NCBI GenBank assembly: GCA_934130025.1
Contig: CAKOXG010000019.1
Span: forward strand, 1 to 25,254
Direction: 5' to 3'
DNA length: 25,254 bases
Origin: an uncultured Clostridia bacterium
GTDB lineage: Bacteria > Bacillota > Clostridia > TANB77 > CAG-508
A program made the translations under genes and the position numbers. Below, in pieces: positions 25,180-25,254 of this stretch. The notes beneath the pieces were generated by a model, which ran no database searches, was not told the origin of the DNA, and saw nothing but the letters and a program-made list of their open reading frames with translations. The number at the start of each line of letters is the position of its first letter. Position 1 is the stretch's first letter.

Positions 25180-25254
25180 GGAGAGGTGGTCGAGTTGGTT
25201 TATGGCACCAGTCTTGAAAATTGGCGTAGGTTTGTAGCCTACCGTGGGTTCGAA
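25180..25254 (+). tRNA. tRNA-Ser (anticodon UGA), 3' end outside window
   Basis: Acceptor strand GGAGAGG, D-arm with GTCGAGTTGG, anticodon arm CCAGT-CTTGAAA-ATTGG with anticodon TGA (reads UCA), long variable arm GTAGG..CCTAC typical of serine tRNAs, then GTGGGTTCGAA of the T-arm, where the window ends. About 15 bases plus CCA are missing. Confidence 0.95.

Overview
The window is the replication-origin region of a very AT-rich, low-GC Gram-positive chromosome, most likely an uncultured anaerobic clostridium. The evidence is the gene order (gyrA, gyrB, recF, dnaN, dnaA | oriC | rpmH, rnpA, yidD, yidC, jag, mnmE, mnmG, rsmG, parA, parB), the strong AGGAGG ribosome-binding sites and consensus sigma-A promoters, the clostridial style of the proteins, and a giant 2-hydroxyacyl-CoA dehydratase activase-like protein at the left edge. 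Genes leave oriC in both directions and follow the replication forks; only the left-edge activase gene is head-on.

Left arm (minus strand, reading away from oriC): dnaA, dnaN, recF, gyrB and gyrA. The small genes yaaA and remB, which accompany recF in Bacillus, are missing. A 293-bp stretch without a single G or C lies between recF and gyrB. gyrB and gyrA, normally adjacent, are separated by about 3.9 kb. This insert holds a three-gene operon: a TraC-like small protein, a VirB4-like type IV secretion ATPase that appears to start at a rare ATT codon, and an unrecognised 237-residue protein. The operon has its own consensus promoter, overlapped by a palindrome. Between it and gyrB lies a plus-strand stretch with a 15-bp AU hairpin and a 34-bp perfect palindrome, possibly a structured non-coding RNA. 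No other conjugation genes are visible.

Origin: DnaA boxes occur in two clusters flanking dnaA, a bipartite arrangement as in Bacillus. The cluster upstream of dnaA has four boxes at exact 12-bp steps. The cluster between dnaA and dnaN is followed by six TAG repeats (a DnaA-trio element) and a G/C-free 30-bp unwinding candidate next to dnaN.

Right arm (plus strand): ribosomal protein L34, RNase P protein, the membrane-insertion genes yidD and yidC, the RNA-binding protein Jag, then tRNA-modification and rRNA-methylation genes, chromosome partition genes, a DUF4446 membrane protein and a tRNA-Ser(UGA) cut by the window end. mnmE is broken by a frameshift about 45 codons from its start; this may be a real mutation or a sequence error. 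The mnmE-mnmG gap carries Spo0A-box-like sites and a cluster of GTGAAAAC motifs. The tRNA-Ser promoter sits inside a 13-bp-arm palindrome.
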